Source: Sporosarcina sp. BI001-red (lineage in GTDB: Bacteria; Bacillota; Bacilli; Bacillales_A; Planococcaceae). From it: DNA of 64,000 nt. Positions 1 to 7,600 of the stretch are shown here, piece by piece (the stretch's first letter is position 1; the number at the start of each line of letters is the position of its first letter). The notes below the pieces were generated by a model that worked only from the letters and a program-made list of their open reading frames with translations, did not search any database and was not told the DNA's origin. The stretch lies in the NCBI RefSeq assembly GCF_003384035.1, contig NZ_QQAK01000017.1, positions 1 through 64,000 of the forward strand. The letters run 5' to 3'. The position numbers and the translations under genes were made by a program.

Positions 1-120
1 CGAGATGAGATTTCCCATTACGCAAGTAAGTAAGATCCCTCAAAGATGATGAGGTGGATAGGTCTGGTGTGGAAGCATGGCGACATGTGGAGCTGACAGA
101 TACTAATCGATCGAGGACTT
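1..120 (+). rRNA. 23S rRNA, 3' end (partial)
   Basis: The sequence matches the conserved 3' end of Bacillales 23S rRNA, including the terminal segment around ACTAATCGATCGAGGACTT. The 5' part lies outside the window. The mature 3' end is placed at about 120 by analogy with B. subtilis. It is followed by a spacer, 5S rRNA and a tRNA cluster, the usual rrn arrangement. Confidence 0.93.
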
Positions 121-358
121 TCCCAAAAAGCGGAGACGACCGTTTTGATGCGACAAGCATAAGACGAATCGACGAAGTGGCGATCTTTGCCACGTAGACG
201 AGTTGACTTATGACCTAGAGCATCAGGGAGTCGGAGCTGGATTGCAGCTACCGCATAAGTTAAAGAGCCGTAAGGCTGTCTTGAATTATCAATGTTGGTT
301 TTATCTAGTTTTGAGTGATTAATTTTAAAATCTTTTAAAAAGAAATTGAAATTAACGC
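121..358 (+). other. 23S-5S spacer with an extended hairpin
   Basis: No gene is seen here. The RNA can form a long interrupted hairpin: 146-151 with 220-225, 158-163 with 207-212, and 177-181 with 189-193. A small hairpin follows (235-239 with 245-249), then a GTAA-capped one near 265-276. A role in rRNA processing is an inference; the pairings are visible in the sequence. Confidence 0.6.
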
Positions 359-387
359 TTGCATTTACAACTTGAATATGGTATAAT
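359..387 (+). promoter_or_regulatory. Sigma-A-type promoter upstream of 5S rRNA
   Basis: A -35 TTGCAT (359-364) and a perfect -10 TATAAT (382-387) are 17 bp apart, about 20 bp before 5S. It could drive 5S and the tRNA array independently of the main rrn promoter. Confidence 0.6.
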
Positions 388-406
388 AATTATTGTGTTG
401 TGAAAA

Positions 407-524
407 TGTCTAGTGATGATGGCGAAGAGGTCACACCCGTTCCCATACCGAACACGGAAGTTAAGTTCTTCAGCGCCGATGGTAGTAGGGGGCTTCCCCC
501 TGTGAGAGTAGGACGTCGCTAGGC
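407..524 (+). rRNA. rrf: 5S rRNA
   Basis: About 118 nt, closely similar to B. subtilis 5S, including the core GAAGAGGTCACACCCGTTCC and the 3' segment around GAGAGTAGGACG. The 5' and 3' ends (TGTCTAG and CTAGGC) can pair to form helix I. End positions are estimated to within a few bases. Confidence 0.93.
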
Positions 525-563
525 TTTCACTTTTAAGTGAAAATCCTTTAATAGTTTATCTAT

Positions 564-638
564 TCCGCAGTAGCTCAGTGGTAGAGCAATCGGCTGTTAA
601 CCGATCGGTCGTAGGTTCGAGTCCTACCTGCGGAGCCA
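564..638 (+). tRNA. tRNA-Asn (GTT)
   Basis: Complete cloverleaf with anticodon GTT in loop CTGTTAA. The acceptor stem TCCGCAG pairs with CTGCGGA. CCA is encoded. First tRNA of the array. Confidence 0.95.
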
Positions 639-642
639 TAAT

Positions 643-734
643 GGAGAGCTGTCCGAGTGGCCGAAGGAGCACGATTGGAAATCGTGTAGACGGCTAACGC
701 TGTCTCAAGGGTTCAAATCCCTTGCTCTCCGCCA
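643..734 (+). tRNA. tRNA-Ser (GGA)
   Basis: 92-nt class II tRNA with a long variable arm. Anticodon GGA; acceptor GGAGAGC pairs with GCTCTCC; CCA is encoded. Confidence 0.95.
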
Positions 735-761
735 GTTAACTTCTCAACATTAAAATAGTAT

Positions 762-836
762 GGCCCCTTGGTCAAGCGGTTAAGACACCGCCCTTTCACG
801 GCGGTAACACGGGTTCGAATCCCGTAGGGGTCACCA
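762..836 (+). tRNA. tRNA-Glu (TTC)
   Basis: Cloverleaf with anticodon TTC in loop CTTTCAC; acceptor GGCCCCT with AGGGGTC; CCA is encoded. Confidence 0.95.
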
Positions 837-881
837 TTTACATCATTACGAATAAGATATACCAGCAGCACATAGTATTGT

Positions 882-957
882 GGAGGATTAGCTCAGCTGG
901 GAGAGCATCTGCCTTACAAGCAGAGGGTCGGCGGTTCGAGCCCGTCATCCTCCACCA
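882..957 (+). tRNA. tRNA-Val (TAC)
   Basis: Cloverleaf with anticodon TAC; acceptor GGAGGAT with ATCCTCC; CCA is encoded. Confidence 0.95.
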
Positions 958-982
958 TTATTTCTTTGTTAAATAGTATTAT

Positions 983-1057
<75 letters not shown>

Positions 1058-1060
1058 AAT

Positions 1061-1136
1061 GGTCCCGTGGTGTAGCGGTTAACATGCCTGCCTGTCACGC
1101 AGGAGATCGCCGGTTCGATCCCGGTCGGGACCGCCA
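1061..1136 (+). tRNA. tRNA-Asp (GTC)
   Basis: Cloverleaf with anticodon GTC; acceptor GGTCCCG with CGGGACC; CCA is encoded. Only 3 nt separate it from tRNA-fMet. Confidence 0.95.
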
Positions 1137-1154
1137 TTTTCTTTAAAACAATAT

Positions 1155-1227
1155 GGCTCAGTAGCTCAGTCGGTAGAGCAAAGGACTGAAAATCCTTGTG
1201 TCGGCGGTTCGATTCCGTCCTGAGCCA
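1155..1227 (+). tRNA. tRNA-Phe (GAA)
   Basis: Cloverleaf with anticodon GAA; acceptor GGCTCAG with CTGAGCC. The bases after the discriminator A are TCT, so CCA is not encoded and must be added after transcription. Confidence 0.94.
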
Positions 1228-1236
1228 TCTTAATAT

Positions 1237-1312
<76 letters not shown>

Positions 1313-1325
1313 TGAAATTCCCTTT

Positions 1326-1410
1326 GGTGGGGTAGCGAAGTGGCTAAACGCGGCGGACTGTAAATCCGCTCCCTCCGGGTTCGGCGGTTCGAATCCGTCC
1401 CCCACCACCA
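1326..1410 (+). tRNA. tRNA-Tyr (GTA)
   Basis: 85-nt class II tRNA with a long variable arm. Anticodon GTA; acceptor GGTGGGG with CCCCACC; CCA is encoded. Confidence 0.95.
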
Positions 1411-1418
1411 TTTTTTAC

Positions 1419-1492
1419 AGGGGCATAGTTTAACGGTAGAATAGAGGTCTCCAAAACCTTTGGTGTGGGTTCGATTCCTACTGCCCCTGCCA
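1419..1492 (+). tRNA. tRNA-Trp (CCA)
   Basis: Cloverleaf with anticodon CCA in loop CTCCAAA; acceptor AGGGGCA with TGCCCCT; terminal CCA is encoded. Confidence 0.95.
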
Positions 1493-1532
1493 TTTATCTT
1501 ACTTGTCTCTTGAAGTGAAACATTATTATTAT

Positions 1533-1606
1533 GGCGGTTGTGGCGAAGTGGTTAACGCACCGGATTGTGATTCCGGCACTCGGGGGTTCAATTCCCCTCA
1601 GCCGCC
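1533..1606 (+). tRNA. tRNA-His (GTG)
   Basis: Anticodon GTG. The extra 5' G (-1) typical of tRNA-His is encoded and pairs with C at 1606. The following bases are CCT, so CCA is not encoded. Confidence 0.93.
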
Positions 1607-1619
1607 CCTTTTTTAGTTT

Positions 1620-1691
1620 TGGGGTATAGCCAAGCGGTAAGGCAACGGACTTTGACTCCGTCACTCGTTGGTTCGAATCCAGCTACCCCAG
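1620..1691 (+). tRNA. tRNA-Gln (TTG)
   Basis: 72-nt tRNA with anticodon TTG. Acceptor TGGGGTA pairs with TACCCCA. CCA is not encoded (TTA follows). Confidence 0.94.
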
Positions 1692-1697
1692 TTATTA

Positions 1698-1772
1698 GCG
1701 GAAGTAGTTCAGTGGTAGAATACGACCTTGCCAAGGTCGGGGTCGCGGGTTCGAATCCCGTCTTCCGCTCCA
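1698..1772 (+). tRNA. tRNA-Gly (GCC)
   Basis: Cloverleaf with anticodon GCC; acceptor GCGGAAG with CTTCCGC; CCA is encoded. Confidence 0.95.
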
Positions 1773-1782
1773 CTTATTCTAC

Positions 1783-1856
1783 GGCGGCATAGCCAAGCGG
1801 TAAGGCACGGGTCTGCAACACCCTTACCACCGGTTCGATTCCGGTTGCCGCCTCCA
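1783..1856 (+). tRNA. tRNA-Cys (GCA)
   Basis: Cloverleaf with anticodon GCA; acceptor GGCGGCA with TGCCGCC; CCA is encoded. Confidence 0.95.
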
Positions 1857-1891
1857 TTATTTGGTTTCCGTTCAATTTATTTTTATAGTTT

Positions 1892-1972
1892 GCCCGAGTG
1901 GTGGAATGGCAGACACGTCGCACTCAAAATGCGATGCCGTAAGGCGTGCCGGTTCAAGTCCGGCCTCGGGTA
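1892..1972 (+). tRNA. tRNA-Leu (CAA)
   Basis: 81-nt class II tRNA. Anticodon loop CTCAAAA gives anticodon CAA. Acceptor GCCCGAG with CTCGGGT has a terminal G-U pair. CCA is not encoded. Last gene of the array. Confidence 0.92.
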
Positions 1973-1981
1973 TCTCAGAAA

Positions 1982-2007
1982 AGGACAACTTCGGTTGTTC
2001 TTTTTTT
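1982..2007 (+). terminator. Terminator of the rrn-tRNA operon
   Basis: Eight-bp stem AGGACAAC/GTTGTTCT with a TTCG tetraloop, followed by a run of T, directly after tRNA-Leu. Confidence 0.85.
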
Positions 2008-2056
2008 GTGTTAACTATTTCTTTTGGGCCCCCTACTAATCTGAATTCATTGCATA

Positions 2057-2088
2057 CAAAAACCCGCTCTGTGAAGATTCAGCGGGTT
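2057..2088 (-). terminator. Terminator downstream of the B3/B4 gene
   Basis: On the minus strand, AACCCGCT pairs with AGCGGGTT and a T tract follows. It lies 25 bp after the stop codon of the minus-strand gene at 2114. Confidence 0.75.
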
Positions 2089-2113
2089 AAAGCATCGATT
2101 GTAGGGGCAGCAG

Positions 2114-2836
2114 TTAATACCTAGCACTCTTGCGAGGTGGTAGATCTGCAGCCTCAATTGAAGGGTTTCCAGCGTATAGAATGGTTGCTGATGCTTCGCC
2201 CCCATTAATGCTGGTAAACATGGTTCCACATGCATTCGCTAAGCTTTGTGCTTCTTCAACACTCATAGTAGGCCTGAGGAACAATACGTGAAGTATTTCT
2301 GTTGTCTCTTCCGTGATTGCACTCCGGACAGAGTCCACATAGGGGCTGCCGAAAGGGCTGTACCCATCCTTCAAAATTAGGATGTTATGTAATGAATTGA
2401 ATCTACCGTTTAACCCATCGTAGCCATCTTCTGCAAGTCCCGTTGTTATACGGATATCCCCAATAAGTATTTCTCGGTTATACATGCCAGAAGGAATTCC
2501 ATATTGAAGACTAAATAAGGTATTCAAATCGATTGCACTGGAATGGCTTTTCAAGTAATCTTGTTTACTGACACGTCGATACAATGCTTCTGCAGAAGGA
2601 CGGTAGCGTGTAGGATCTGCACCTAGTGCTTTCCAAATATTTCGCCATTCCCAGATTCCTTCAATCTCATTCATTGAGAGTTCCTCAAGTTCAAAAAAGA
2701 GTTGTTCTTGAAATAATTGAAGTCTACCTTTTAGCATTTGAGGGGAATCTGACACAGTAGTGCTGTTATAATGGATGATGGCTACTTTAAAATCAGGAAC
2801 TTCTTCAAATATTGCAGGTTCTATATGAAATTTCAT
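2114..2836 (-). CDS. B3/B4 tRNA-binding domain protein
   Basis: A 240-aa soluble protein resembling free-standing B3/B4 domain proteins. That domain is otherwise found in the beta subunit of phenylalanyl-tRNA synthetase, where it contributes to editing of mischarged tRNA. The visible family pattern is WRNIWKALGADPTRYRPS at about residues 67-84, followed by segments around IDLNTLFSL and DGYDGLNGR. A trans-editing role is inferred from the fold; no activity is shown by the sequence. The start ATG follows AGGGTGATTTT. It is monocistronic, has its own terminator and diverges from queG with only about 50 bp between them. Confidence 0.8.
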   Translation of the reverse strand: MKFHIEPAIFEEVPDFKVAIIHYNSTTVSDSPQMLKGRLQLFQEQLFFELEELSMNEIEGIWEWRNIWKALGADPTRYRPSAEALYRRVSKQDYLKSHSSAIDLNTLFSLQYGIPSGMYNREILIGDIRITTGLAEDGYDGLNGRFNSLHNILILKDGYSPFGSPYVDSVRSAITEETTEILHVLFLRPTMSVEEAQSLANACGTMFTSINGGEASATILYAGNPSIEAADLPPRKSARY

Positions 2837-2887
2837 AAAATCACCCTGTTCCTATTTTTCTCAAGTTTATCATAAGGGAGGTGGCAG

Positions 2888-4030
2888 ATGGTGAATATCG
2901 CTCAGTTGCAACAAGACTTAGTCGCCTATGCAGCGAAAATTGGTATCGATAAAATAGGGTTTACAACAGCAGCCCCTTTTTTAGAGTTGAAAAATCGATT
3001 GAAACGTCAACAGGATCTTGGCTATCAATCAGGATTTGAAGAAAGTGATGTTGAAAAAAGGACTGAACCTACTTTGCTATTAGATCGTGCGGAGAGCATC
3101 ATTTCCATAGCAGTAGCCTATCCTTCCAAGATGACTGATGCACCAAAGGGGAAAAGAGGGGAAAGGCGCGGTATGTTTTGCCGAGCTTCCTGGGGGACTG
3201 ATTATCATACTGTTTTACGTGAGAAGTTAGCTTTACTAGAAAAGTTTTTACATGAGAATTCAACCGAAGTGAAAACTAGATCGATGGTGGATACAGGGGA
3301 ACTAGCTGATCGGGCAGTGGCAGAACGTGCAGGTATCGGATGGTCTGCGAAAAATTGTTCCATTATTACGCCAGAGTTCGGTTCGTATGTCTATTTAGGT
3401 GAGATGATTACGAATTTACCTTTTGAACCCGATGTGCCAATGGAGGATCAATGCGGGGAGTGTACACTGTGTCTGGATGCCTGTCCAACAGGAGCCTTAA
3501 TACAAGGAGGGCAATTGAATGCGCAGCGCTGTATTGCTTTCTTGACGCAAACGAAGCAACCTATTCCTGAAGAATTCCGTAAAGAGGTAGGGAATCGCAT
3601 CTATGGGTGTGATACGTGCCAAACTGTATGTCCGAAAAACAAGCGGAAATATAATTTAGACCAAGAATCGTTCGTACCTGATGCTGAACTCGTAAAGCCT
3701 TTGCTTCAACCGATTTTAAAGTTATCAAATCGTCAATTTAAAGAAACCTTTGGCCATATGTCTGGCTCTTGGCGCGGGAAGAATCCCATTCAACGAAATG
3801 CGATCTTAGCGTTAGCACATTTTAAAGAAGAAGCAGCAATCCCAGATTTAGTGAATCTACTTGAAACAGATCCACGTTCTATGATTCGTAATACATGTGC
3901 TTGGGCCATAGGTGAGATAGGATCCGAAACTGGTCGTTTGGCGCTTGAACGTGTATTAGAAACAGAAACAGAAGAAACTGTAGTTAAGGAAATAAAAAAG
4001 GCAGTCATGAAGATGACTGTAACTGAATAG
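2888..4030 (+). CDS. queG: Epoxyqueuosine reductase QueG
   Basis: A 380-aa cytoplasmic iron-sulfur, cobalamin-dependent enzyme that reduces epoxyqueuosine to queuosine in the wobble position of GUN-decoding tRNAs. Two ferredoxin-like cysteine clusters are visible: CGECTLCLDACPTGAL near residue 190 and GCDTCQTVCPKN near 240. The N-terminal half carries the cobalamin-binding catalytic fold. The C-terminal 90 residues look like HEAT/PBS-lyase repeats (NTCAWAIGEIG), as in longer Bacillus QueG proteins. The start ATG follows GGGAGGTGGCAG. It is probably cotranscribed with trmL 14 bp downstream, giving a small wobble-base modification operon. Confidence 0.93.
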   Translation: MVNIAQLQQDLVAYAAKIGIDKIGFTTAAPFLELKNRLKRQQDLGYQSGFEESDVEKRTEPTLLLDRAESIISIAVAYPSKMTDAPKGKRGERRGMFCRASWGTDYHTVLREKLALLEKFLHENSTEVKTRSMVDTGELADRAVAERAGIGWSAKNCSIITPEFGSYVYLGEMITNLPFEPDVPMEDQCGECTLCLDACPTGALIQGGQLNAQRCIAFLTQTKQPIPEEFRKEVGNRIYGCDTCQTVCPKNKRKYNLDQESFVPDAELVKPLLQPILKLSNRQFKETFGHMSGSWRGKNPIQRNAILALAHFKEEAAIPDLVNLLETDPRSMIRNTCAWAIGEIGSETGRLALERVLETETEETVVKEIKKAVMKMTVTE

Positions 4031-4044
4031 AAGGAAGTGGAGTT

Positions 4045-4518
4045 ATGCCAATACACGTAGCGCTATTTGAACCGCTTATTCCTGCCAACACTGGCAACAT
4101 TGCACGAACTTGTGCAGGTACTGGAGCAAAACTACATTTAATTGAACCGCTTGGCTTTTCAACAGACGATAAAATGTTGAAGCGTGCAGGTCTTGATTAT
4201 TGGGAACATGTTGATATTACGTATCACGGTGATATCAATCAATTGTTTGAGAAGTTTCCTGAAGGAATATTTTATTTCATTACTAAGTTTGGGACAAAGA
4301 CTTTCTCTGATTTCGACTTTTCAACTGTTGATCAAGATATCTTCTTTGTATTTGGGAAAGAAACTACTGGATTGCCTTCTGAGGTGACAGAAGCGCATTT
4401 AGATACGTGTCTTCGAATTCCTATGAATGATCATATACGATCATTGAACCTATCTAATACAGCAGCGATACTTGTATACGAAGCGTTGCGTCAACAAGGT
4501 TACCCTGGTTTGCACTAA
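4045..4518 (+). CDS. trmL: tRNA (cytidine(34)-2'-O)-methyltransferase TrmL
   Basis: A 157-aa SPOUT-class methyltransferase that methylates the 2'-OH of nucleotide 34 in tRNA-Leu isoacceptors using S-adenosylmethionine. The start IHVALFEPLIPANTGNIART is typical of the TrmL/CspR family. The knot region is visible as VFGKETTGLP and the C-terminal RIPMNDHIRSLNLSN. Length is normal. RBS GGAAGTGGAG. Its 14-bp distance from queG suggests one transcript. A strong perfect hairpin closes the operon. Confidence 0.94.
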   Translation: MPIHVALFEPLIPANTGNIARTCAGTGAKLHLIEPLGFSTDDKMLKRAGLDYWEHVDITYHGDINQLFEKFPEGIFYFITKFGTKTFSDFDFSTVDQDIFFVFGKETTGLPSEVTEAHLDTCLRIPMNDHIRSLNLSNTAAILVYEALRQQGYPGLH

Positions 4519-4520
4519 AA

Positions 4521-4554
4521 AAAGGATGCAGCTCAATTGAGCTGCATCCTTTTT
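4521..4554. terminator. Bidirectional terminator after trmL
   Basis: Perfect 14-bp stem AAAGGATGCAGCTC with an AATT loop, flanked by A and T runs. It can end queG-trmL on the plus strand and also the small minus-strand gene at 4561. Confidence 0.9.
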
Positions 4555-4560
4555 ACTGTG

Positions 4561-4656
4561 TTATTTTTTCACTTTGCCTGGCTTGTCAGCATAACCGCCT
4601 GTGAAGATTGCGGATAGGAATGCGAAGCAGACACCTAAGATTAGAATTAGTCTCAT
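4561..4656 (-). CDS. 31-aa single-span membrane miniprotein
   Basis: A short ORF read directly from the minus strand, starting MRLILILGVCFAFLSAIFTG and ending GKVKK. The first 20 residues are a hydrophobic helix with one Arg before it; the tail is basic. The ATG is preceded by AGGAGGG at good spacing, and the ORF ends 7 bp before a bidirectional terminator, so it has every signal of a real gene. No function is recognised. It could be a membrane-anchored regulator or stress miniprotein; that is speculation. Confidence 0.6.
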   Translation of the reverse strand: MRLILILGVCFAFLSAIFTGGYADKPGKVKK

Positions 4657-4774
4657 CAGATACCCTCCTGTTGAATCAGTTGTTCTAACATCATTATACC
4701 GGATTCACAACAAAAAGGAAATGACTCACTATAAAATATGTGACATGTGTCTGACAAATCTAACAGCATATTCG

Positions 4775-4803
4775 TTTTCACTACTCCCATCGAATGGTAC
4801 TAT
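4775..4803 (+). promoter_or_regulatory. Candidate promoter of the aldo/keto reductase
   Basis: TTTTCA and TACTAT are 17 bp apart, with an extended -10 TGG directly before TACTAT. It ends about 40 bp before the start codon. Confidence 0.4.
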
Positions 4804-4843
4804 TGAGATATGAAATACGCGATAACGAAGGAGTGGAACTATT

Positions 4844-5671
4844 ATGTCAGCGACCTATACAGAAACGAAAGAACTTGCGAACGGCGTGCCTATGCCTCGA
4901 TTTGGCTTGGGTGTCTATAAAATGACGGATTCCAAGCAAACAGTTGAAGCGATTACTTATGCATTGGAACACGGGTATCGTGCGGTTGACACGGCGGCAA
5001 TATACGAAAACGAGACTGAAACAGGGGAAGCAATCCGTGCTTCAGGAATTGCCCGTGATGAGCTTTTCATCACATCGAAAGTATGGAATACCGACCAAGG
5101 GTACGATCAAACTTTACGTGCGTTTGAATCGTCATTAAAAAAACTTGGGCTCGATTATTTGGACTTATACTTGACGCATTGGCCGGTTAGCGGGACATTC
5201 GTCGATACGTACCGTGCTATCGAACGATTGTATGAAGAGAAGATGATTCGAGTTCCGGGTGTTTCCAATCATCATATCCATCATCTTGAGAAACTAGCTG
5301 TTACCGCGAATATTGCACCTATGGTTAATCAAGTGGAACTGCATCCTTTACTAACCCAAATCCCTTTACGCAATTATTGCGCGGAACATCAAATTGCGGT
5401 CACGTCTTGGTCACCACTCGCACGGGGCCAGTTATTAGATAACGCCGTTCTAGGAGTAATCGCTAAAACACATCAAAAGTCGGCTGCACAAGTGATCATA
5501 CGTTGGCATCTGCAGAATGATTTAATCGTCATTCCGAAATCGGTTACACCAGAACGGATTTTGGAAAACAGTCAAATCGGGGACTTTGTGTTAACTGCAG
5601 AAGAGATGAAAATGATTGATGAATTAAACCGTAACGAGAGAACAGGTACAGACCCAGATACAATTGGATAA
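4844..5671 (+). CDS. Aldo/keto reductase
   Basis: A 275-aa NADPH-dependent reductase of the AKR5-type family, probably acting on glyoxal, methylglyoxal or other small aldehydes. The (beta/alpha)8 catalytic residues are visible: Asp in RAVDTA, Tyr in AIYENE, Lys in ITSKVW and His in LTHWP. The C-terminal cofactor segment is VIPKSVTPERI. It most resembles B. subtilis YvgN/YtbE in length and motifs. One oddity is RVPGVSN, where the family usually has RAIGVSN or RVIGVSN. RBS AAGGAGTGG. It is a single gene between two terminators. A methylglyoxal synthase (mgsA) lies elsewhere in the window, so a detoxification role is plausible but unproven. Confidence 0.88.
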   Translation: MSATYTETKELANGVPMPRFGLGVYKMTDSKQTVEAITYALEHGYRAVDTAAIYENETETGEAIRASGIARDELFITSKVWNTDQGYDQTLRAFESSLKKLGLDYLDLYLTHWPVSGTFVDTYRAIERLYEEKMIRVPGVSNHHIHHLEKLAVTANIAPMVNQVELHPLLTQIPLRNYCAEHQIAVTSWSPLARGQLLDNAVLGVIAKTHQKSAAQVIIRWHLQNDLIVIPKSVTPERILENSQIGDFVLTAEEMKMIDELNRNERTGTDPDTIG

Positions 5672-5675
5672 AATA

Positions 5676-5711
5676 AAAAGCGGTATGGGATAGTTTTCCC
5701 ATACCGCTTTT
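5676..5711. terminator. Bidirectional terminator
   Basis: Perfect 15-bp stem AAAAGCGGTATGGGA with a 6-nt loop and T runs in both directions, between convergent genes. Confidence 0.92.
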
Positions 5712-5720
5712 AGCTATTCT

Positions 5721-6560
5721 TTAAATAGTGATAACAATCTTTTCACCCGTAAATGGATGAATGAAAGAAGTTTCTAAAGCAGTTAGACGATAGGTGCCGT
5801 CAGGAAGAGCTGCTGCTTCATACAAGTTATCTCCGACAACGGGATGGCCCAAATGCGCCATGTGGACACGGATCTGGTGTGTACGTCCTGTGTCGAGAGT
5901 CGCTTCGATCATCGTCGTTTGTTCTTTTCGCTCAATCACTTTGAAATGAGTGACCGCTGATTGACCTGACATTGAAATTCGTCGACGCGTTGGATGATGT
6001 CGATCACGACCAATCGGCATATTGACACTACCTTTCAAACGTTTCAATCGGCCTTCCACTTCAGCATGGTAGAGTCGGGTAATCTCGTTGGAAGCAATCA
6101 TTTGGTCAAACATGGCTTTTGCCATTGGATGCTTTGCAACAATGACTATTCCTGAAGTTCCTTTATCAAGACGTTGGATATGCTCTGCATACGTCCCACC
6201 TGAAGCTTGAACGTGCGCAATCACAGCATTCATCATTGTCGCTTCACGGCTTGTCCCGTCAGGATGGACGGCAATGCCATCAGGTTTGAAAACAGCCATG
6301 AAGTGATTATCTTCTGCGAGAACTTTCACTCCTGGAACATCTAATGGTGCGTATTCTGAATGGGCTTCAGGCAACTGAAACGTTAACTCAGTTCCTGCTA
6401 CTAGCGGAGTGCGCCATATGACAGGAACTCCCTCTGAATCCATAACAGCATTTGCCATCCGCAATTCGTGGATATTTTTCTTTCCTGCTTTCCAGTCATC
6501 CCGCAATAATTGTTCAAGTGTACCGTCAGAATCTTTCACTGTGTACGTAAATGATGTCAT
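5721..6560 (-). CDS. RluA-family pseudouridine synthase
   Basis: A 279-aa enzyme that isomerises uridine to pseudouridine in rRNA or tRNA. The family signature HRLDKGTSGIVIVAKHP, holding the catalytic Asp, sits near residues 128-144. The downstream TGRTHQIRVHMAHLGHPVVGD motif is intact. The N-terminal 80 residues do not look like a clear S4 domain. It resembles the Bacillus YhcT/YjbO group, but the exact target cannot be read from sequence. RBS AGAGGACG. It lies 23 bp downstream of the thioredoxin-like gene and may be cotranscribed with bdbC. Confidence 0.88.
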   Translation of the reverse strand: MTSFTYTVKDSDGTLEQLLRDDWKAGKKNIHELRMANAVMDSEGVPVIWRTPLVAGTELTFQLPEAHSEYAPLDVPGVKVLAEDNHFMAVFKPDGIAVHPDGTSREATMMNAVIAHVQASGGTYAEHIQRLDKGTSGIVIVAKHPMAKAMFDQMIASNEITRLYHAEVEGRLKRLKGSVNMPIGRDRHHPTRRRISMSGQSAVTHFKVIERKEQTTMIEATLDTGRTHQIRVHMAHLGHPVVGDNLYEAAALPDGTYRLTALETSFIHPFTGEKIVITI

Positions 6561-6583
6561 TAATTCGTCCTCTTTTCCGTTAC

Positions 6584-7057
6584 TTACTTGTTGTAATATT
6601 CGTTAAAAAATGCATGGATATTTTCTTCTGGCTGTAGTCCAACAAGTCGGCCGACTTCCTTGCCATTCTCAAACTGAACAAGTGCTGGCCATTCTGTAAT
6701 ACCATAGGCTTCTTTAGCATCATCTTCAAATTCCTGCATATTGAACTGGTTAACTTTCACGCCTTCTTCTTTTGCAATCGGCATGAGGACTGGGGTCATT
6801 TCCATGCAAAAGTGACATCGCGGATGGAAGAAGTAGACAGTAGTAGGTTCCCCAGATTTAATCTTTTTAGATACTGCATCAGGCAGTACGATGCTGTTGT
6901 AATTTTCATTGCCAATCAAGTCGATCGTAGACGGTTCTAAATCGTCAGTTCCATAGGGATTGTCAGCAAGCTTCGATTTGTTTGAAGCGTTAGTAAGTGC
7001 GAAAATTGCAACAAAAAATACAACGACAATCCCACCGATGATCAATAGTTTCTTCAT
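6584..7057 (-). CDS. Membrane-anchored thioredoxin-like protein
   Basis: A 157-aa protein with an N-terminal signal-anchor (residues 4-23) and a thioredoxin fold facing outside. The redox motif CHFC lies in HPRCHFCMEM near residue 81, and the cis-Pro region is visible as EWPALVQF. It starts 3 bp after the stop of bdbC, so the two are translationally linked. It is probably the partner thiol-disulfide oxidoreductase that BdbC reoxidises, analogous to BdbA or BdbD, although the sequence is not clearly orthologous to either. Confidence 0.8.
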   Translation of the reverse strand: MKKLLIIGGIVVVFFVAIFALTNASNKSKLADNPYGTDDLEPSTIDLIGNENYNSIVLPDAVSKKIKSGEPTTVYFFHPRCHFCMEMTPVLMPIAKEEGVKVNQFNMQEFEDDAKEAYGITEWPALVQFENGKEVGRLVGLQPEENIHAFFNEYYNK

Positions 7058-7060
7058 AGT

Positions 7061-7486
7061 TTACTTGGTCCCCTTTAACTGTTTTGACATCAGGACACTT
7101 GCGATGAAAATTAGAGCAAATGCAACGAATGCCATAAATGGAATCGTGATAAATCCTAAATAATTCACGTATTGTGCTGTGCAAGGGACATCTCCACATG
7201 TGCCTGCATGTTCTTGGAAGATGCTAAGCTTTTGTGTAGCGTAGTGATAGGCGGATAGGCAAGCTCCGATGAGGCTAAATGTCGCAGTTGTCAGCGCGAT
7301 ACGTCCGTTCTTCTGAATGAGTGCAATCCCCGCAATTAGAACAATCGGATACATCAAAATTCGCTGGTACCAACAGTATAGACATGGGGTGAACCCTTTA
7401 ACTTCTGAATAGTATAAGGAACCCAATGTTGCGACTAACGCAACAGTCCAAATTAGGAGTAACAAATTTTCTAAACGCTTGTTCAT
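7061..7486 (-). CDS. bdbC: Disulfide bond formation protein BdbC (DsbB family)
   Basis: A 141-aa four-helix membrane protein that passes electrons from extracytoplasmic thiol oxidases to the quinone pool. The first cysteine pair is CLYC in the second extracellular turn (FTPCLYCWYQR). The second pair is in CGDVPC before the last helices. The ORF can be extended upstream, but the ATG at 7486 is chosen because GAGGAG stands 8 bp before it and MNKRLENLLLLIW is a typical N-terminus. It is the first gene of a pair with the thioredoxin-like gene. Confidence 0.92.
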   Translation of the reverse strand: MNKRLENLLLLIWTVALVATLGSLYYSEVKGFTPCLYCWYQRILMYPIVLIAGIALIQKNGRIALTTATFSLIGACLSAYHYATQKLSIFQEHAGTCGDVPCTAQYVNYLGFITIPFMAFVAFALIFIASVLMSKQLKGTK

Positions 7487-7600
7487 ATCTTGTGCTCCTC
7501 TCAGCGATTTCAACTCCTTATTATAAAGGGAAACCAACTTTTTTGCTATTGTTGGGCATAAACTTCAAAAAAGAGGGTATTCAAGGTTAAGAGGTGATTT

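Noticed and set aside
6376..6390. A TGAAACGTTAAC stretch looking like a catabolite-response element
   Set aside because: It lies inside a coding region and does not fit the CG-centred cre consensus.
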